This document shows positions 51,639 to 55,184 of a stretch of DNA of 55,184 bases, one piece after another. The translations under genes and the position numbers were made by a program. The stretch is taken from NCBI GenBank assembly GCA_964472165.1, contig CAYYJE010000002.1, forward strand, positions 1 through 55,184, written 5' to 3'. Below the pieces are notes generated by a model that had not been told where the DNA came from, made no database searches, and saw only the letters and a program-made list of their open reading frames with translations. This DNA is from UBA1413 sp964472165. GTDB lineage: Bacteria; Bacteroidota; Bacteroidia; Bacteroidales; Prolixibacteraceae. Each line of letters begins with the position of its first letter. The stretch's first letter is position 1.

Positions 51639-52505
51639 ATGAAAATCGGGGAGAAAATCGGTATAACAGGGGCAACAGGTCAATTGGGCCGCCTGACAGT
51701 AGAAAAAATGAAAGAAAAGGTGCCTGCTGAACGTATTATCGCGCTCGTTCGATCACCGCAAAAGGCGGCAGATCTTGGTGTAGAAGCCCGTGAATTTGAT
51801 TACGGCAAAACGAAAGACCTGGCGCATGCCCTTCAAGGAGTAGATCACTTATTGCTGATTTCCAGTAATGAGATCGGACAAAGGGCGGTTCAGCATCTGA
51901 ATATTATTGAGGCGGCCAAAAAAGCCGGAGTAAAATGGATTGTTTACACGAGCCTTCTTCGTGCCGATACTTCCTCTCTCAGTCTTGCCGGGGAACACCT
52001 GGCCACCGAAGCGGCATTAAAAGAATCAGGCATACCATATACGGTACTGCGCAACGGTTGGTACACCGAAAACTATACGGGTTCAGTACAGGTCGCTATT
52101 GCCGGCGGCGCATTCCCAGGGAGTGCCGGGGAGGGTAAAGTTTCTTCCGCGGCCCGGATCGATTTCGCAGAAGCCGCAGTGGCCGTGCTTACGGGAACAA
52201 ACCATGAGGGTAAGGTTTACGAACTGGCCGGCGATGAGGCCTACACACTGACAAAACTGGCAGCTGAGATTTCAAGACAGACCGGTAAGAATATTCCCTA
52301 CAGAAATCTGGCCGAATCTGACTATGCCGCACTTCTGAAGCAATTCGGCCTGCCTGAACTCTATGCCACAGCCATTGCCAGCTGGGATACGTCGGCATCC
52401 AAAGGGGATTTGTTTGACAACGGCCATCAACTTTCAAAGCTGATCGGAAGACCGACCACTTCCCTTTCGGAGGTCGTCAGGAAAACGTTGGCAGAGTTCA
52501 GCTGA
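51639..52505 (+). CDS. NmrA-like NAD(P)-binding quinone reductase (QOR2/YtfG-type)
   Basis: 288 residues from the ATG at 51639, which follows an AAGAAAGGAATCACC leader; a TTG start at 51609 is less likely. The atypical short-chain dehydrogenase fold is shown by IGITGATGQLGRLTVEKM (NADPH loop), ALVRSPQKAADLG, and the family stretch YTSLLRADTSSLSLAGEHLATEAAL, VLRNGWYTENY. The match is to E. coli YtfG/QOR2, which reduces quinones with NADPH. It is not in an obvious operon and follows a gene-poor region, so acquisition by transfer is possible but not shown. Confidence 0.9.
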   Translation: MKIGEKIGITGATGQLGRLTVEKMKEKVPAERIIALVRSPQKAADLGVEAREFDYGKTKDLAHALQGVDHLLLISSNEIGQRAVQHLNIIEAAKKAGVKWIVYTSLLRADTSSLSLAGEHLATEAALKESGIPYTVLRNGWYTENYTGSVQVAIAGGAFPGSAGEGKVSSAARIDFAEAAVAVLTGTNHEGKVYELAGDEAYTLTKLAAEISRQTGKNIPYRNLAESDYAALLKQFGLPELYATAIASWDTSASKGDLFDNGHQLSKLIGRPTTSLSEVVRKTLAEFS

Positions 52506-52627
52506 GAAAATAGAAGGCTCCGATTGAAAGGCAGGTCTTCCGGTGTTTAGCAACGGAAGAATACTTCTTTATATGATAGTAAGAGAAAAACCCGGCAGAC
52601 TACAGAGAATATACCGCGGTCTTTGTC

Positions 52628-53935
52628 TCACTTTTTCCCGGTCAGTTGCTCAACCAGCCATTTCCGGAGCTGCTCCGTCTCTTCGGGGTAGGTCCAGTGT
52701 CCGGTTTCTTCAAAGATTTTCAGGGTTTTGGGAGCCTCGATGACATTATAGGCCGAAAACATGGAGGTGGGCGGACAGGTTACATCGTTATATCCCCAGG
52801 AGTAAAAGCCGGGAACCTTCACCATGCGTGCAAAATTGACCACATCGTAGTATCTGGAAGTTTCAATTTTGTCGGCTTTGGCATGATACGGCTTGTTGTG
52901 TTCGGCAAACATGTGGGGCCATCCTCCCGCTCGCCCGTTCAGGTAGCCGGTAAGGTCACACAAAGCGGGATACAACGCAGCCAGGTATTTCACGCGGGAG
53001 TCGAGTCCTGCCGTTACGATGGAGAGTGCCCCGCCCTGACTTCCGCCGGTGACTGCCAGGGTGGATCCGTCAAATTCGGGAAGGGAATAGATAAAATCGA
53101 CTGCCCTCACACAGCCCAGGTATACGCGTTTGTAATAATAACGGTCGCGGTTGTCGAGATTGAAAAAGGGGTAACCGTCAAGGGCTGTTTTTCCCAGATC
53201 GGCATATACCAATGGATCCAGCGTCACTGGAATTCCGTGGATTCCGATTTCAAAGGAGATAATCCCGTTTTCCGCCATGCCCACATCGCCTGCATAACCC
53301 CTTACACCTGCTCCGGGAACCCTCAGTACCGCCGGATAAGTACCCGGGTTTTTCGGCATGCACAAAATTCCGTACATCCTCTTCCCTATACCAAAATTCT
53401 GGAGGTTTACATGGTACACATTGGCCTTTTCCGTGCAACGGTCAGGAAGCAGGGTAATCCGGGCATCCATTGGGATTTTTGCAGCTTCGGCTTTGGCTTC
53501 GTCCCAGAATTGCCGGAAATCAGCCGGCATTTCGGCTGTCGGCACGATTTTTTCCGGAGCAAAGGCAGCGGTCGACAGGTTTTCATACCGGTAGCCGTCG
53601 ACTGTTGCCGATACCTTGCAGCGAAGGAACCCCGGCTCTTTCAGCGTGCCCCCGTCTATCAGGTACTGGCCGTCGGGAAGTACGACAGATTCAGCTTTCA
53701 CCGGCGCCATCATTTCGGGACCGCATTCGTAGTTGATTTTTACATTGTTGATGGGTACGCTGTTTCTCAGCACCGATACCCGGAACCGTGCTTTTTCCCC
53801 TGGTTTGTATACCCAGTCCGCATGGTCGGGGGCAATCACGATTTTTACCAGTTTTTCAACAGGTTGGGCAAACAGGCAGGTTCCGGCCAAAAGCAGGAAC
53901 AGGAGAAGAAGGATTTTAAACCGGTTCATGGTCAT
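52628..53935 (-). CDS. CE7-family acetylxylan esterase (AXE1-type), exported
   Basis: 435 residues with a signal peptide (NRFKILLLLFLLLAGTCLFA). An N-terminal beta domain of about 110 residues precedes the AXE1/CE7 alpha-beta hydrolase. Catalytic residues appear as Ser in VTGGSQGGALS, Asp in WGYNDVTCPP and His in EETGHWTYPEE. RRVLGCVRAVDF-like VYLGCVRAVDFIYSLPEF is family-typical. CE7 esterases deacetylate acetylated xylo-oligosaccharides and cephalosporins. The neighbouring Gfo/Idh/MocA gene suggests a carbohydrate-use region beyond the window. Starts at 53935 or 53929 are both ATG. Confidence 0.9.
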   Translation of the reverse strand: MTMNRFKILLLLFLLLAGTCLFAQPVEKLVKIVIAPDHADWVYKPGEKARFRVSVLRNSVPINNVKINYECGPEMMAPVKAESVVLPDGQYLIDGGTLKEPGFLRCKVSATVDGYRYENLSTAAFAPEKIVPTAEMPADFRQFWDEAKAEAAKIPMDARITLLPDRCTEKANVYHVNLQNFGIGKRMYGILCMPKNPGTYPAVLRVPGAGVRGYAGDVGMAENGIISFEIGIHGIPVTLDPLVYADLGKTALDGYPFFNLDNRDRYYYKRVYLGCVRAVDFIYSLPEFDGSTLAVTGGSQGGALSIVTAGLDSRVKYLAALYPALCDLTGYLNGRAGGWPHMFAEHNKPYHAKADKIETSRYYDVVNFARMVKVPGFYSWGYNDVTCPPTSMFSAYNVIEAPKTLKIFEETGHWTYPEETEQLRKWLVEQLTGKK

Positions 53936-54005
53936 AATAAGTTGATTTTTAGATTAAAACTAGAATTTGATCGCTGATTTTTGTGTGGGTATTTAAAGTG
54001 TAACA

Positions 54006-55184
54006 CTAATCCCGGAACGTGAAATACTTTTCCCGGATGGGGATATTGAGCAGGGCAGTTGCGGCATTGTCGCCGGTGATCTCTTCCTTTTCAGGATCCC
54101 ATTTCAGTGTCGACCCGGTTTTAATGGCCATCAGCCCGAGCTGGCACATGGAGATGGTGCGGTGTGCGGTTTCCAGGGGTTCCAGCGAAGCTTTCCCTGA
54201 TTTGACGGCCAGCAGAAAATCTTCTTTGTCGCTGGGCAAATCCCTGAAATGCAAATCGCCGGGTTTGCCTTCTTCCTCCAGGATGGAGGGTGAGCTTGCC
54301 TTGATGGTTTGGGGATATTCAATCTCTATCCATCCTTCACTTCCTTCAAAACGCACGTAAGGCCGTTCGATTTTGAAGAAGAGTTCCGTGCCGTTGGCAT
54401 ATTGATATTTGATTTCAAACCGGTTAAGCGTATTCCACAATCCTTTGTCGAAATCCCCGCTGCCTTCCACCGAAACCGGTCCGGTATATTCGGTGTTGTT
54501 GCCCCATTGGGCGATTCCCATCAGGTGGGCGCCCCAGTTGGAGATCATGCCGTTGCAGTAGGCATCGACCCTCATCCAGCCGGGTCTTCCGTAAGCCTTA
54601 ACGGCATGGACCCGTTTTTCGGTGTAGGGCGCTTCCCAGGCGGGTCCCAGCCAGAAGTCGTAATTCAGTTCGGGGGGTACCGGCATGGTGGGTTGGGGAG
54701 GCAGCGCTGCACCGTTCAGTTCTGCCGGGACAGCTACGTATATCCGTTCAATTTTCCCGATGCGGCCGTTGCGGACTGCTTCCACGATGCGTGAAAACTC
54801 CGGAAGAGTGCGGAACTCGCTGTCGTTGCGGGTGATGACCCCTGATTTCTGAATGGCTTTCACCAGTTTCCGGCCATGCTCGATGCAGGTGGAGATGGGC
54901 TTTTCAAGGGAGATGTGTTTCCCGGCACGGGCGGCATCAATGGCGGTTGGCACATGCCAGTGATCGGGAAGGGAGATCATTACGGCATCCACATCGCGCG
55001 ACTGCAGCAATTCCCGGTAATCGGTCCAGGCTTTGCAATCCTTATAAGTAATCCCTTTCTGTGCCGAATAGCCTTCGTTGACCTGTCTCACTGCGTTGGC
55101 GAGCCGCCAGCCGTCCACGTCGCATACTCCTGTGAGATGGGCATGCTGCGAGGCGAGCAGTTGGGGAATGTTGGGATTCACCGA
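54006..55184 (-). CDS. Gfo/Idh/MocA-family oxidoreductase (N-terminus outside window)
   Basis: The frame is open to the right edge (55184), so the start, with the Tat signal or first Rossmann strand, is missing. About 392 residues are present. Visible: the dinucleotide-domain continuation THLTGVCDVD-like AHLTGVCDVDGWRL, DVDAVMISLPDHWHV, and the EKP motif in KHISLEKPISTCIEHG, followed by the beta-sheet substrate domain (PPELNYDFWLGPAWEAPYT, NWGAHLMGIAQWG). Such enzymes oxidise or reduce sugars with NAD(P). The stop lies 70 bases from the CE7 esterase start, on the same strand, so one transcript is likely. Confidence 0.9.
   Translation of the reverse strand, partial: SVNPNIPQLLASQHAHLTGVCDVDGWRLANAVRQVNEGYSAQKGITYKDCKAWTDYRELLQSRDVDAVMISLPDHWHVPTAIDAARAGKHISLEKPISTCIEHGRKLVKAIQKSGVITRNDSEFRTLPEFSRIVEAVRNGRIGKIERIYVAVPAELNGAALPPQPTMPVPPELNYDFWLGPAWEAPYTEKRVHAVKAYGRPGWMRVDAYCNGMISNWGAHLMGIAQWGNNTEYTGPVSVEGSGDFDKGLWNTLNRFEIKYQYANGTELFFKIERPYVRFEGSEGWIEIEYPQTIKASSPSILEEEGKPGDLHFRDLPSDKEDFLLAVKSGKASLEPLETAHRTISMCQLGLMAIKTGSTLKWDPEKEEITGDNAATALLNIPIREKYFTFRD

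Noticed and set aside
52646..53977. Plus-strand frame of 443 residues
   Set aside because: It is the shadow of the CE7 esterase, which has a full catalytic triad; the shadow lacks any motif.
1..55184. Prophage, integrative element or complete insertion sequence
   Set aside because: No integrase, transposase, phage structural or conjugation gene was recognised, and no paired terminal repeats with target duplication were seen.

Overview
The window reads as a chromosomal segment of a member of the Bacteroidota, probably an environmental Bacteroidales/Marinilabiliales-type bacterium. Evidence for this is the set of lineage-typical families (DUF4270, DUF4296, DUF4834, DUF2807, SbsA-Ig lipoprotein, GldA, three-domain IspG, stand-alone GT5 domain), the repeated TAnnTTTG -7 promoter element in place of a TATAAT box, and the scarcity of Shine-Dalgarno sequences. 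No rRNA, CRISPR array, complete insertion sequence or prophage is visible. Placement below phylum level is inference only.

Layout. 1-4.9 kb is a surface-glycan accessory region: the end of a sugar aminotransferase gene, an MNT/HEPN gene pair wedged in front of a WlbB/WbpD-like sugar N-acetyltransferase, a Fic protein with repeat-rich upstream DNA, and a GT4 glycosyltransferase. 5-16.2 kb is mostly housekeeping: glyS, DUF4834, a DUF2807 lipoprotein, a CtpA-type protease, pheS, a coiled-coil membrane protein, an Ig-like lipoprotein and rnr. 16.2-23.2 kb has a TetR regulator, a candidate minus-strand small RNA, an AraC-type membrane regulator broken by a frameshift, a Tat-exported isomerase-like protein, an M28 peptidase, DUF2797, a 59-residue membrane protein and ilvE. 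23.3-30.6 kb carries asnS, rpoN and a phosphate module (PhoB-like regulator, PhoR-like kinase, divergent PiT transporter with a PhoU-like tail) with a candidate Pho box in the shared intergenic region.

30.7-35.6 kb is DUF2147 and then a leftward cluster rfaE2-radA-DUF4296-amidohydrolase-radical SAM. 35.7-40.3 kb is a rightward cluster GT5 domain-DUF4270-mntP-dusB-DUF1232, plus a WxPGxW protein. 40.3-47.9 kb holds gldA, ispG, a three-gene cell-envelope operon with LVIVD repeats, a flavin reductase, a small conserved protein and an S28 peptidase. 47.9 kb holds an initiator tRNA-fMet with its own promoter and terminator. The right end (48.4-55.2 kb) looks more accessory: NDH-2 plus flavodiiron protein, a 0.7 kb stretch without a recognisable gene, a QOR2/YtfG-like reductase, a CE7 acetylxylan esterase and a truncated Gfo/Idh/MocA oxidoreductase.

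The least explained signals are the candidate small RNA at 16953-17050, the 11-bp repeats before the phosphate transporter, the repeats and palindrome before fic, the frameshift in the AraC-type regulator, and two dispersed GATCAC-rich intergenic repeats. Gene calls rest on motif recognition by eye; no database search was run.
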